Below, in pieces: positions 35,168 through 45,034 of a stretch of 64,000 nucleotides of DNA; the stretch's first letter is position 1, and each line of letters starts with the position of its first letter. The notes below the pieces were generated by a model, which worked only from the letters and a program-made list of their open reading frames with translations, was not told where the DNA came from and did not search any database. A program made the translations under genes and the position numbers. The DNA is from Motiliproteus sp041586615 (lineage in GTDB: Bacteria; Pseudomonadota; Gammaproteobacteria; Pseudomonadales; Balneatricaceae), in the NCBI GenBank assembly GCA_041586615.1, contig JBFGZS010000015.1, positions 1 to 64,000 on the forward strand, written 5' to 3'.

Positions 35168-36139
35168 TTATGCAGTGTTATGCTTCAAATTATTTACGGG
35201 GACGCTGAACTCGGCTATAGGCTCCCGTTGATGAATCGATGCGGCCGTTAGAGCGACAGCCGGGTGATACGCGGCCCGGCTTGGCGCTGCGCAGGCAACC
35301 ATGAGACCTACTAGCACCAGCACCAGAGCAACCAGAACGATCCAGAGCAGCTGCCTGCGGCGGCTGAGGCTGAACCAAGAGGAATTCCGCGCCAACCCAG
35401 TGGACTGATTAGTGGTGGACTGCTTATTGGCGAGCGCGGCGGGAGCGGAGATCACAATCACACTCACATTATCACGGCCACCCTGTTGAAGCGCCGCATC
35501 AATCAGGCGGTCAACCCGGTGTTGATCCGACCCCGCTGACAGCAAGATCTGACTGATCTGATTATCGGACAGTTCGCCGTTAAGGCCGTCACTGCAGAGC
35601 AGTATTTTTTGACCGCGTAACCAGTGACCCGAAACACTATCGACACGGACCTGCTGGCCTCCCGCGCCTAAGGCCTGGGTTACCACATTGGCTTGTAGAT
35701 GGGTGCGCGCCTGCTCCTTGGTTATATCGCCACTATCAATCAGGGTCTGTACATAGGAGTGATCGCGACTGAGCTGTGCCAACCGGCCGTCCCACAGGTA
35801 GGCACGGCTATCCCCTACCCAGGCCACTTCATAGCGCTCATCGATCCCGCGCAAGGCCACAATAGTCGACCCCATACGGGGCGGTCCCCTTCCCGCCGTA
35901 CTCGCGCTCAGCACGGCTTCGTGAGCCCGTTGAATCGCCTCGCCCAGGCTCCTGCCGTCGCGTACCCCCTCAACCACGGTTTCGTTGACAATTAAACTGG
36001 CAACATTGCCGCCCTCGTAGCCGCCCATGCCATCGGCAATCAACCAAAGTCCCAATTCAGCATCCGCATAATAACTGTCTTCATTGAGCTCACGGACACA
36101 GCCTACATTTGAACCGTACCCGTAATCCAGGATCACCAT
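35168..36139 (-). CDS. PP2C-family Ser/Thr phosphatase with C-terminal membrane helix (second copy)
   Basis: The 323-residue protein repeats the motif set of the phosphatase at 27252: CVRELNEDSYY, LWLIADGMGGYEGG, MGSTIVALR, WVGDSRAYL, LLCSDGLNGEL and GRDNVSVIVI. A membrane helix follows near 262-285 (LWIVLVALVLVLVGLMVAC). Beyond it is a tail of about 35 residues absent in the first copy. It is divergent from kinase 2 with about 217 bp between them. The paired arrangement indicates that each kinase has its own antagonist, although the near-identical catalytic parts could allow cross-talk. Confidence 0.93.
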   Translation of the reverse strand: MVILDYGYGSNVGCVRELNEDSYYADAELGLWLIADGMGGYEGGNVASLIVNETVVEGVRDGRSLGEAIQRAHEAVLSASTAGRGPPRMGSTIVALRGIDERYEVAWVGDSRAYLWDGRLAQLSRDHSYVQTLIDSGDITKEQARTHLQANVVTQALGAGGQQVRVDSVSGHWLRGQKILLCSDGLNGELSDNQISQILLSAGSDQHRVDRLIDAALQQGGRDNVSVIVISAPAALANKQSTTNQSTGLARNSSWFSLSRRRQLLWIVLVALVLVLVGLMVACAAPSRAAYHPAVALTAASIHQREPIAEFSVPVNNLKHNTA

Positions 36140-36356
36140 TTCGAAATACTCATAGCCGCTTGGTAGGGCAGCCTCCCAAGAGGTTAATGAAAAAGGGGGG
36201 ACGGAAAATAGGACCTCACCTATTCTCCTTAGCGATATGACCTATTATAGACAATGGCAGGAAGTTCCACTGTTGGTGTTTTACGTAGAGTTATAAGGTC
36301 TTTGGCGCCGTTTGAAAAAGGACCGGAGCCACTATCGCAGACAAGGTTGAGCATCG

Positions 36357-39300
36357 ATGTCCAGGCCACTGGAGATAGACGGATACACCATTGAGGAAGA
36401 GATAGGCAAGGGAGCCATGGCCACGGTCTACCTTGCTGTGCAAAATTCCTTGAGTCGTCATGTCGCCTTGAAAGTGATGTCGCCAGCTTTGATGACCGAT
36501 GATACCTTCTCGCGCCGGTTTATCCATGAAGGCAAGACCGTCGCCAAGCTGCAACAAAATAATATCGTCAATATCTGGGACATCGGTACCAGCGCTGCCT
36601 GTTGTTATATCGCCATGGAGTATCTTTCCGGGGGCACACTGAAAGAGCGCATGCAGCAGCAGATGTATCTCGACGAAGCCCTCAATATTGTCAGGCAGAC
36701 AGCCCTGGCACTGGGTTTTGCCCACCACAATCATGTTATTCACCGGGATATAAAACCGCACAACATCATGTTCCGTGGCGACGGCTCGGTGGTACTGACC
36801 GACTTCGGTATTGCCAAGGACATCGAGGCGGCCAACACTGCTTTTACCGCAACGGGTGCCGCCATCGGTACGCCTACCTACATGAGTCCGGAGCAGGCCA
36901 AAGGAGAGAATCTGGACGGACGCTCGGACCTCTACTGCCTCGGGGTAGTGTTCTACGAACTCCTGACCGGCGCCCGTCCCTATGTCGCGTCCGATCCTTT
37001 TGCCTTGGCGCTCAAACATATCCATGACCCGATCCCCAAGCTTCCTCCGCGTCTAGGATTCCTGCAGCGAACCCTCGACAAGATAATGGCAAAGAACCCG
37101 TCTAAGCGATTTCAGACCGCAGAGGCGTTTATCGCCGAGATCGATCGACTCGCTAACGCCTACAAGACCCAAACAATCAGGGTATTACTGTCCGACGCGG
37201 AGCTCTCTGATCAGACCGAAGTCTGGCACCAGACGTTAGTGAGCGGCTATCGCGCTTATCTGGGAAGTGGACGGTTACGGTGGCGTAAAGCCCTCGCCTG
37301 GGGCGGCGCTCTGCTGGCCTTAGGTGTGGGCGGGTTATTCATTGTGCAGTATCTGGACTTCCTGGATTTACAGCGCCAACAAGCACGCCACGAACGGCAG
37401 CAGGCCATCGCGCTGTTACTGGCACAGGGGGAGCGCCAGCTGGCGTTGGGGCAACTTTTCCAGCCCGAAAATGACAACGCTTACCAGACGTTCGCTGAAC
37501 TCCTAACCCGTGATCCCGACAATACCAAGGTTAAGTCTGGCGTGGAAAACCTCCTTGATGAACTCCAGCAACGCGCACAGCAGAGCTTGCAACAAGGCGA
37601 TCTTCCCCGCTCCCGAGAGTGGATCCTGGAGGGGTTACAGCTCGATGCTGACAACGCCCCGCTACTGGCCCTACAACGGCAGGTGCAGGCGCAGGCGGAG
37701 CAACAGCGCCAAGCGGCTTTATTGCAGCAGCAGAAGTCGAAGATCAAGACCCTGCTCGCTCGGGCCGAGGAGCAGATTCTGCGCCGACAGTTAAGCCAGC
37801 CGACGGGCGATAACGCCTTCGCCACCCTGAACGAGATACTGACGATGGCCCCTGGCCATCTTCGTGCGCTGGCCGGTCTGCAGCGCATCGCCGAGGCCTA
37901 TGCCCAGCTCGCCCGCACCGAATGGCAACGAGGACAGGAACATCAAAGCTTGCAGTATATCGCCCTGGGGCTGGGGGTTGCCCCGGATCACGAGCCGCTA
38001 CTGACACTGCAGGAGGAACTGCAGGTAGAGATCGCAGCGCGGCAGCGACAGCGCGCTGTCGACAGGCTGCTGGCAGAGGCAGACCGTTTGATCGCGCAAG
38101 GGCAGCTTAGCGCGCTGTCCGGCAGCACGCCTTCAGACAGCGACCCTTCAGACCAGGCATCTTCGGACAAAACACCTTCAGATAACATGCCTTCAAACAG
38201 TACACCTTCAGACAGTGCGCCCTTGGCAGACAATGCCTTCGCGCGTTATCAGGCCGTGTTAACCCTGGATCCAGCCAATGACCAGGCAAAACAGGGTCTT
38301 GAAACGCTTCCAAAGCAAGCCGCAGCGCAAGCCAAAGCGGCGCTTAACGCCGGGGAGCTGGAGCAGGGTTTGGTTCTGATCGCCCAGGGGCTGACGCTGC
38401 AACCCAATGATGCGGCGCTATTGAGCCTCAAACAACAGGCAGTGAAAAAGCAGCGCATCGCTGCCCTGTTGACCCACGCTAACGCTCAAATCGCGCAGCA
38501 ACACTGGCTCAAGCCGGACGGCGACAATGCCGTAACGTCCCTCCGAGAACTGCTATCGCTGGCGCCAGACCATCCTCAGGCGTTGGCAGGGTTGCATCGC
38601 ATCGCCGGTCTCTTTGCCGACCAGGGTCAATCCCTGCTCGATCAAGGCGATGCGACACGCAGCGCGACAGCTGTGGCGCAAGGCTTAGCGGTTGATCCAG
38701 ACCACCCCGCTCTGCTCGCGTTACAGCAACAGCTCGACGCGCGACAACTGGCGCAGGAGCAACGCCAACGCCGTATCGAGGCGTTGCTGGCAGAGGCTGC
38801 AGCGCGGGTCCAGCAGCAACATTTTAGTCAACCGGCCAGCAACAATGCCTATGCGCACTATCGGGCGGTGCTGACGCTGGATCCCGACAATATAGCGGCG
38901 AGCCGGGCTGTCGCTGCGTTACCAGAACTGATCGAGAACCTGGCCACAGACGCCATGAAAGACGGGGCCTTAGCTCGCTCCCGGGACTTGGCTACTCAAG
39001 GTCTAACCATCAGTCCTGAGCATCAAGGACTGCACGCACTGCAGCAACAGATCGCAACGCAACAGCAAATCCTCGACCTGCTGGCTCAGGCCGACCGTCA
39101 GATCGAACAGGGCCAGCTCAGCGCGCCTGCCGGCGCTCCTGTCGATAATCAGGCTCTGGATACGCTCGAGAAACTGCGGCAACTGGCCCCAGAGTATCCG
39201 CCGGCGCAGGAAAGATTGACCCGCATCGCCGCGGCCTATGCACCGCTCGCCTCGGCCAAAATGCAACAGGGCCAGCTGATCGAGAGCCAGGCGCTGATTG

Positions 39301-41537
39301 AGCATGGGCTGACGGTCATGCCGGACCACCCGGATCTGCTGGCGCAACAACAAGCACTCGAGGATCGCAAGCGTTTGCAAGCCGCGCAAGCTCGCCAGCA
39401 ACGCCAGATTCAGACCTGGCTCGCACGTGCCGAGCAGCAAGTACGCCTCGAACACTTTACCCTGCCCAAGGGAAACAGCGCCCTGGAAAGCTACCGAGCG
39501 GCCCTCGAATTGGATCCCAACCACCCGCAAGCTAATGCGGCGTTGGCGGCCTTGCCCGAGCTTATTCGGGCCCAAGCCGAGCAGAAATTAAACGCCAAGG
39601 CGTTGACGCGGAGTCTGGAACTGCTTGCCGAGGGTCTACAAATCAACCCCGAGCACGCCGGACTTCAGGCGCTTCAGCAGCAAGCCTTGCGCCAGCAACA
39701 AACAGCCTTGCGCCAACAACAAGCAACCCTGCGCCAGCAAGAAAAAGCAGCCCTGCGCCAACAACAAGCAGCCTTGCGCCAACAACAAATAGCCCAGCTG
39801 CTCGATCAAGCAGAGACGCTAGCTAAAGAGCCGCGTATCAGCCAGCCTGATGCTGATCATGCCGTGACGCGTTTCAAGGACGTTCTAACACTACAGCCAG
39901 GCCACCCCCAAGCGCTGGCAGGATTGGAACGGATTGCCGACCAATATGCTACGCAGGCACGATCACGGCTGAATCAGGGCGATGAGGCGGGAAGTAACCA
40001 GCTGATCCAGGCCGGACTGCGCGCGATCCCCACCCACACTGCATTGCTGACGTTACAACAACAGCTGACCGAGGGGCAACAGGCCCAAGCCGCTAAGCAG
40101 CGGCAGATCCGGGACCTACTGGCACAGGCCGAACGACAGATTGCCCGGCGCCAGCTGACCTTGCCCGAGGATAACAACGCCCTATCGACCCTCCGCCAGA
40201 TCCTCAGCATCGACCCGGAGCAGACTCAGGCTCTGGAAGGCATTACTCGGGTGGCCGATGCCTATGCCGACCTGGCCCGTGGCAAAATTGACCTCGACCT
40301 GATCGAGCAAGCGCAGAGCCTGATCGACAGAGGGCTTAGCGTTGCTCCCGATCATCCGCCCTTACGCGCGTTGCAGGAAACACTGGCTACACGTCGGCAA
40401 GCACTGGCGTTAGCCGGGGAACAAGCACGGCAGCAGCAGCAACAGGCGTTAACGGCCAAAGCGGAACAACCGGCAGCGCTAAAACCAAACGCACAGATCC
40501 GCCCTGAGCAGCCCAAGACTGAACAGCAGGTACGCGACCAACGGGTCAGTCAACTTGTGGCCAGGGCGCAACACCAACTCACTGCCCTGCGCCTTACTCA
40601 GCCACCCGGAAATAACGCCTATGAAACCTATCAGCAGATTCTGACGATCGATCCGGGAAGTAACGCAGCGTTACGAGGGATAGACCGTATTGCCGACCAG
40701 CTCTATCAACAGGCATTAGGGCGCAAAGCGCGAGGAGATCTGGGCGCCAGTATCGACCACATAGAGCAAGGCCTGGCCCTGGCACCCGAACACCCGGCAT
40801 TACAGGCCCTAAGACACCAGCTCACCGGCCTGCCGCATCAGGACCGACTCAAGGATGGCGGCGTCGGCCCGATGCTGGTGTTTATTCCTCCGGGCAGGTT
40901 CCAGATGGGCGATAGCGGCGGTCGAGGCTTTGCGAACGAAAAACCGGTCCACCAACAGCAGATAAGCGATGCCTTTTTTATCGGCCGCTACGAAGTCACC
41001 TTCGAGGATTTTGACCGTTTTACCGATGCGGTCCAGCGACAACGCGTCAGCGATGAGGGCTGGGGACGGGGTAACAGACCGGTTATCAATATCACCTGGC
41101 AGGATGCCCAAGCCTACGTAAACTGGCTGTCGCAGCAGACAGGGCGGCGCTACCGCCTACCCAGCGAGAGCGAGTGGGAGTTTGCCGCCAGAGCCGGAAC
41201 CAGCACCGATTATTGGTGGGGGAACAATGCCGGAGATAATCGCGCCAATTGCAAGGACTGCGGCAGTTCGGGGGGCGGCAAACAGACCCTGCCAGTAGGG
41301 TCGTTTGCCGCCAACCCTTACGGGCTGTTCGATACCGCCGGCAACGTGTATGAATGGACACGCGACCCCTATACCCCCAACCACCTGGATCGGGCTGCAG
41401 TCGACGACAGCAAGCGCGTGGTGCGCGGCGGTTCCTGGTTCGACGGTACCCGTTTCTCTCGAGCGTCGATGCGGGTAAATTTCGCCCCCCCATTCAAGAG
41501 TTTTTTTCTGGGGGTGCGGGTGGTCAGAGCGCGTTAA
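36357..41537 (+). CDS. Giant Ser/Thr kinase with 10 TPR-like repeats and a formylglycine-generating-enzyme-like C-terminus (kinase 2)
   Basis: The 1726-residue protein has an N-terminal kinase (glycine loop GKGAMATV, Lys39, HRDIKPHN with Asp131, DFG, GTPTYMSPEQA). A membrane helix lies near 312-334. Ten repeats of the kinase 1 type follow, and a C-terminal FGE-sulfatase/SUMF1-like domain spans about 1503-1726 (MLVFIPPGRFQMGD, YEVTFEDFDRF, RLPSESEWEFAARAGT, GNVYEWTRD, VVRGGSWFD). Such domains often act as binding modules. The two cysteines of active formylglycine enzymes are not apparent, so it is probably not catalytic. Two low-complexity inserts occur: TPSDS-like units (about 38120-38222) and five LRQQQxA heptads (about 39683-39796). 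It is divergent from its PP2C partner. Confidence 0.93.
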   Translation: MSRPLEIDGYTIEEEIGKGAMATVYLAVQNSLSRHVALKVMSPALMTDDTFSRRFIHEGKTVAKLQQNNIVNIWDIGTSAACCYIAMEYLSGGTLKERMQQQMYLDEALNIVRQTALALGFAHHNHVIHRDIKPHNIMFRGDGSVVLTDFGIAKDIEAANTAFTATGAAIGTPTYMSPEQAKGENLDGRSDLYCLGVVFYELLTGARPYVASDPFALALKHIHDPIPKLPPRLGFLQRTLDKIMAKNPSKRFQTAEAFIAEIDRLANAYKTQTIRVLLSDAELSDQTEVWHQTLVSGYRAYLGSGRLRWRKALAWGGALLALGVGGLFIVQYLDFLDLQRQQARHERQQAIALLLAQGERQLALGQLFQPENDNAYQTFAELLTRDPDNTKVKSGVENLLDELQQRAQQSLQQGDLPRSREWILEGLQLDADNAPLLALQRQVQAQAEQQRQAALLQQQKSKIKTLLARAEEQILRRQLSQPTGDNAFATLNEILTMAPGHLRALAGLQRIAEAYAQLARTEWQRGQEHQSLQYIALGLGVAPDHEPLLTLQEELQVEIAARQRQRAVDRLLAEADRLIAQGQLSALSGSTPSDSDPSDQASSDKTPSDNMPSNSTPSDSAPLADNAFARYQAVLTLDPANDQAKQGLETLPKQAAAQAKAALNAGELEQGLVLIAQGLTLQPNDAALLSLKQQAVKKQRIAALLTHANAQIAQQHWLKPDGDNAVTSLRELLSLAPDHPQALAGLHRIAGLFADQGQSLLDQGDATRSATAVAQGLAVDPDHPALLALQQQLDARQLAQEQRQRRIEALLAEAAARVQQQHFSQPASNNAYAHYRAVLTLDPDNIAASRAVAALPELIENLATDAMKDGALARSRDLATQGLTISPEHQGLHALQQQIATQQQILDLLAQADRQIEQGQLSAPAGAPVDNQALDTLEKLRQLAPEYPPAQERLTRIAAAYAPLASAKMQQGQLIESQALIEHGLTVMPDHPDLLAQQQALEDRKRLQAAQARQQRQIQTWLARAEQQVRLEHFTLPKGNSALESYRAALELDPNHPQANAALAALPELIRAQAEQKLNAKALTRSLELLAEGLQINPEHAGLQALQQQALRQQQTALRQQQATLRQQEKAALRQQQAALRQQQIAQLLDQAETLAKEPRISQPDADHAVTRFKDVLTLQPGHPQALAGLERIADQYATQARSRLNQGDEAGSNQLIQAGLRAIPTHTALLTLQQQLTEGQQAQAAKQRQIRDLLAQAERQIARRQLTLPEDNNALSTLRQILSIDPEQTQALEGITRVADAYADLARGKIDLDLIEQAQSLIDRGLSVAPDHPPLRALQETLATRRQALALAGEQARQQQQQALTAKAEQPAALKPNAQIRPEQPKTEQQVRDQRVSQLVARAQHQLTALRLTQPPGNNAYETYQQILTIDPGSNAALRGIDRIADQLYQQALGRKARGDLGASIDHIEQGLALAPEHPALQALRHQLTGLPHQDRLKDGGVGPMLVFIPPGRFQMGDSGGRGFANEKPVHQQQISDAFFIGRYEVTFEDFDRFTDAVQRQRVSDEGWGRGNRPVINITWQDAQAYVNWLSQQTGRRYRLPSESEWEFAARAGTSTDYWWGNNAGDNRANCKDCGSSGGGKQTLPVGSFAANPYGLFDTAGNVYEWTRDPYTPNHLDRAAVDDSKRVVRGGSWFDGTRFSRASMRVNFAPPFKSFFLGVRVVRAR

Positions 41538-41803
41538 TAACCTCGCGTATCGACAAAATACGCATGGTGACACAAGTCTGAATCCCCCTAACTATCAATC
41601 AATTAATAATTGACAAAAATAACATTCGTCACGCCTTCCCGACTAAAGCCACCGTGACGGCGACTATCTCGACTAATCTTAGTGCTAAACAAGCGATTTA
41701 AGGGCTGCTCATGGGGCGCCTAAAATCCCTTTGTTCCTGACCGGGCCAGGCTTGAATCGCTTTGACCGAGTCGAACACCGAGCCCCCATCAAGGAGATGA
41801 ACG

Positions 41804-43021
41804 ATGAACAAACAACTCACGGGCGGCGCATTATCGCTGGCGCTGATTCCTAGCTTGTGTAACGTGGCGTTGGCACAAGACCTGGTCGATCTGATCCCCA
41901 ATCTGTATACCGGTGATGGTGAAGCGGGCATAACCTTGGCGCCGCCTTCCGGCCCTTTTCCCTCTCATTCTGCACACTTTACCCTGGATTCGCTCGCGGC
42001 GGTCAATCTACTCAACCGCCAGATCGGCAAGGAGATCCGCGCCCTGCCGATCAGCAGTACTCCGGGGGGGGTCTCGTACCGTTTCGACTCCGAGCTGGGC
42101 ACCTATTCCCTGTCCAGAAGAAACCTCGGGCCGGTGCTCGGTCAATCGAGCCACACCCTGGGGGCCGGTAACTGGAGTTTTGCCGTGACCGCCACCCGCT
42201 TCGACTATGACGAGTTCAATGGCGAGGATATCGGCCGTCTCAGAGTGGAGGCCTTGCATGACTTCGATATCATCCCCCCTAACGATGCTCCCGATAGCTT
42301 TGAAAACGATATCGTCGCCGTCGATTTCGATATCGATATCGAGGTGGAAACCTACGCCTTCTACTTCGCCTACGGCGTGCGCGACAACCTCGACCTCAGC
42401 CTGGTCGTGCCGATTGTCTCGGTCGATATGAACGTCAATGCCGTGGCAAAAGTGGAAGTCGACACGGTAAATAACCCCTTTCCGGGTGCGCACACCTTTA
42501 CCGGTGCCCCAGACAGCCCCGCCGATAGCGCGCGCGGCGATGAGACCGGCATCGGCGACGTAATCCTGGCGGCCAAATACCATCATGGCGACTGGAATAA
42601 TATGGATCTCGCCGCCGCGCTGGTGGTTAAGCTGGATACCGGTGACGAGGATAACTTCCAGGGCACCGGATCGACCACGGTTCAGCCGGCCGTTTATGCC
42701 GAGTATGAGATCGATGACCTCTGGGGGGTACATGGCAACCTGGGTTACGAGTGGGACACCGACGATAGCAAAGAAAACACCCTGCGCACGATCCTGGGCG
42801 TGACCTTCGGTAACGCCCAGGTCACGGGATCCCTCGAGTTGTTAGGCCGATATCAGCTAAACGGTGACGATGTCGGCGATGATAAAACCGACCTCGGCGC
42901 GGGGATAAAATGGAATCCCGGTAAGCGGGTGATCGTTTCTGCCAACGCGGTGGTCCCGCTTAACGACGACGGCTTGCGCTCCGATCTGATCGGGGCTATC
43001 GGTGTGGAGCTGCTGTACTAA
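41804..43021 (+). CDS. Outer-membrane beta-barrel protein, phenol-degradation MetA-like
   Basis: The 405-residue product has a signal peptide ending NVALAQ, AAGGAG before the ATG and a barrel-like body with alternating strands. Examples are GAGNWSFAVTATRFDYDEF, YGVRDNLDLSLVVPIV, GIGDVILAAKYHHGDW and the final strand IGAIGVELLY. This matches transporter proteins annotated as MetA-pathway of phenol degradation. It follows kinase 2 by about 265 bp on the same strand with no clear terminator between. It could provide an outer-membrane route related to the kinase system or be unrelated. The substrate is unknown. Confidence 0.72.
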   Translation: MNKQLTGGALSLALIPSLCNVALAQDLVDLIPNLYTGDGEAGITLAPPSGPFPSHSAHFTLDSLAAVNLLNRQIGKEIRALPISSTPGGVSYRFDSELGTYSLSRRNLGPVLGQSSHTLGAGNWSFAVTATRFDYDEFNGEDIGRLRVEALHDFDIIPPNDAPDSFENDIVAVDFDIDIEVETYAFYFAYGVRDNLDLSLVVPIVSVDMNVNAVAKVEVDTVNNPFPGAHTFTGAPDSPADSARGDETGIGDVILAAKYHHGDWNNMDLAAALVVKLDTGDEDNFQGTGSTTVQPAVYAEYEIDDLWGVHGNLGYEWDTDDSKENTLRTILGVTFGNAQVTGSLELLGRYQLNGDDVGDDKTDLGAGIKWNPGKRVIVSANAVVPLNDDGLRSDLIGAIGVELLY

Positions 43022-43065
43022 CTGCGAACAGCCTTAACGGTCGACCACTGCCAAGGATGGCAGGT

Positions 43066-43965
43066 CTAATGATGGCTCTGTGCTGCTGAGCCCTGCGGGG
43101 GGCGATGGCTCATATCCCGCACCACCGCGATAAACATCCGCCCCGCTTCCATGCGGGCTTCGCCGATCGTAATATCCATCGAGAAGGTGGAGCCATCGCG
43201 CCTTAATCCCGGCACCACGCGCCCCTGTCCCATTATTTTTTTTTGTTCGGTTTGCAAATAAACATCGTGCTGCGTTCGATAGACCTCCGGCATCAGCATA
43301 TTAATCCTTTGTCCCAGCATCTCTTCCCGCGTATAACCAAACATCTGACCTGCAGCGCGATTAACGGATTCTATCTGCCCTGTTGCGTTAATCGTCATGA
43401 TGCCATCGGCTGCGGTGTTAAGAATAAAATTCAGCCGCTTTTCGCTTTCCAGCAACTGCAACTCGATCCGTTTGCGTTCGGTGATATCCTGACCGATGGC
43501 AATGATTCCCCCCGGTGGACTCTCGCCAATAATCAGCGGACTAATCGTCCACAATAGGGTGCAGTCTCGGCCATCCTGGGTGTGAAGGCTCGTTTCAAAA
43601 ATTTGGCTGTCGCTTTCCTTTAGTACCTTATCCATATCAAGTACAGGCGGCGGCGTCGCCCCTTTAAAAATACCAAGATCACCGTAGTTTCGGTTGATCA
43701 CATCCGCTCGCAGGTGGCCGAATACTCGCTCGGCCGCTCTATTCCATTCGAAAATACGGCATTGGAGGTCCAGCCCAATAAGTACACTTCCTGCCGTTTC
43801 GACAATGGCGCGGTAGCGTTGCTCATTCAACTGCAGCGATCTCTCGGCTCGCCGGCGTTCGACTCGGCTGCGCTCGACACGGCGGTGTCCAGCCAAGCGT
43901 TGCTCCGCATCATCGGCCGCGTCTTGGCCTCTCTTTCTTCGCGTAAACCATCGGAACAATTCCAT
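43066..43965 (-). CDS. Two-PAS-domain protein lacking an output domain
   Basis: ATG 43965 (MELFRWF) is chosen because AAGGGG lies 7 bases upstream. The 299-residue product has a basic/coiled N-terminus (RRAERSLQLNEQRYRAIVET), PAS 1 at about 45-165 with a GQDITERKR exit, and PAS 2 at about 175-285 (LNFILNTAADGIMTINATG, VPGLRRDGSTFSMDITIGEA). PAS 2 is FixL-like. It ends just after VRDMSHR, where FixL-type kinases would continue into a histidine-kinase core, so it is truncated or naturally lacks output. The response-regulator gene at 44402 lies upstream on the same strand. It may modulate a separate kinase by dimerisation. Confidence 0.8.
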   Translation of the reverse strand: MELFRWFTRRKRGQDAADDAEQRLAGHRRVERSRVERRRAERSLQLNEQRYRAIVETAGSVLIGLDLQCRIFEWNRAAERVFGHLRADVINRNYGDLGIFKGATPPPVLDMDKVLKESDSQIFETSLHTQDGRDCTLLWTISPLIIGESPPGGIIAIGQDITERKRIELQLLESEKRLNFILNTAADGIMTINATGQIESVNRAAGQMFGYTREEMLGQRINMLMPEVYRTQHDVYLQTEQKKIMGQGRVVPGLRRDGSTFSMDITIGEARMEAGRMFIAVVRDMSHRPPQGSAAQSHH

Positions 43966-44256
43966 TGCTAGCCCCTTGAAATGCATGCCAATACCAAAAC
44001 GATTAGCTTTCAACCTGAAATAATAGTGCACAAAGTCAGAACATACCGAAAGGCACCGCCATCCGGCTTTCCATGTTACATATTCCCCCCTGTATCCAGC
44101 CTCCGCAGGGCGATGGCTGCAATGACTGAGCGGGGGGGGCTCATCAGTAAAAAGTACACGATGGGGAGGGTAGCCACGCTACAGGGGCTCAATTTGTAGC
44201 ATGGTAAACAAGTTCATAGAAAACAATGCGACAAGCCTGCCACTCTTTTATTAACC
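43966..44256. other. Intergenic region upstream of the PAS gene
   Basis: No gene is visible. The stretch contains a G-rich run at 44129-44138 and no clear promoter. Repeat copy B follows immediately at 44257. Confidence 0.45.
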
Positions 44257-44347
44257 TGGCACGTGGCTTTGCGCCACGGCGGTTCATCCATGAACCGCCT
44301 ATTAAGGCGGCATTTTTGCACGGTATTAAGTTGCCGCCTTAATAGGC
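44257..44347 (+). repeat. Interspersed three-hairpin element, copy B
   Basis: This copy has the best third hairpin: TATTAAGGCGGCA pairs perfectly over 13 bp with TGCCGCCTTAATA. The left arm (GTGGC/GCCAC) and the GGCGGTTCAT/ATGAACCGCC hairpin are also perfect. It lies just past the stop of the response-regulator gene. Confidence 0.8.
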
Positions 44348-44401
44348 TTTACTGTAGCGGGACGCTCGTCTTAGCCGTCTGCGAGGGGCTTAAAAATGCG
44401 A

Positions 44402-45034
44402 TCAGGCCTCCACAATGCCATGGCGGATTGCAAGGTGTATTAGATCGGCTGTTCGCTTAACACCCAGCTTGCCAAGGATGTTGGATCGGTGTGCGTGCAC
44501 GGTCTTCTGACTGATAAACATAGCATCGGCAATTTGTGAAACGCTGGCACCACTGGCCAGCTCAGTAAAAATTTGCAGTTCGCGCTTGGTGAGCAGCTCA
44601 AGTTTTGAGGGTTCTTTCTGATCAAGTTCTGACTGGATATGCGGTGCGATGAACTGCTTGCCTTCATTGACCAAGCGTACCGCTTCGATCAACTCTTCAG
44701 GCGCACAGCGCTTAGTGAGGTACCCTTTCGCACCTGCTTCTAAGACCCGCGACGGATAAGGCTCACACTCCTGAACCGTCAACACCAAAATCCGCGCTTT
44801 GGCGTCGGCAGCAAGAATTCGGCTTAACGCTTCAAGCCCACCGGTACCCGGTGGCATAGACAGATCCATCACAACGACATCATGGGGACGTTCAAAATAC
44901 TTACGGTAAGCATCTTCCCCCGTAGCCGCTTCTGTCACAACGGTAATATCGTTGGTACTGTCGAGTAATCGGCGAAATCCAGCGCGAACGATCTCATGGT
45001 CGTCAACCAGCATCACACGTATCGCTGCGGTCAT
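44402..45034 (-). CDS. NarL/FixJ-family response regulator, GacA/UvrY-like
   Basis: The 210-residue product starts at ATG 45034 (GGAG 5 bases upstream). The receiver domain has VDDHE, phosphoacceptor in DVVVMDLSMP and GYLTKR. A LuxR-type HTH follows (LLTKRELQIFTELASGASVS, then FISQKTVHAHRSNILGKLGV). The layout and spacing (EPYPSRVLEAGAKGYLTK) are close to GacA/UvrY, which with BarA/GacS controls CsrA-binding small RNAs in gammaproteobacteria. However, it is not beside uvrC here, where gacA usually sits; uvrC is about 5 kb away. No sensor kinase is adjacent apart from the output-less PAS protein. Confidence 0.88.
   Translation of the reverse strand: MTAAIRVMLVDDHEIVRAGFRRLLDSTNDITVVTEAATGEDAYRKYFERPHDVVVMDLSMPPGTGGLEALSRILAADAKARILVLTVQECEPYPSRVLEAGAKGYLTKRCAPEELIEAVRLVNEGKQFIAPHIQSELDQKEPSKLELLTKRELQIFTELASGASVSQIADAMFISQKTVHAHRSNILGKLGVKRTADLIHLAIRHGIVEA

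Noticed and set aside
28654..41537. Type VI secretion regulatory cluster
   Set aside because: Kinase, PP2C and FHA genes recall PpkA/PppA/Fha, but no sheath, tube, baseplate, ClpV or membrane-complex genes of type VI secretion are present.
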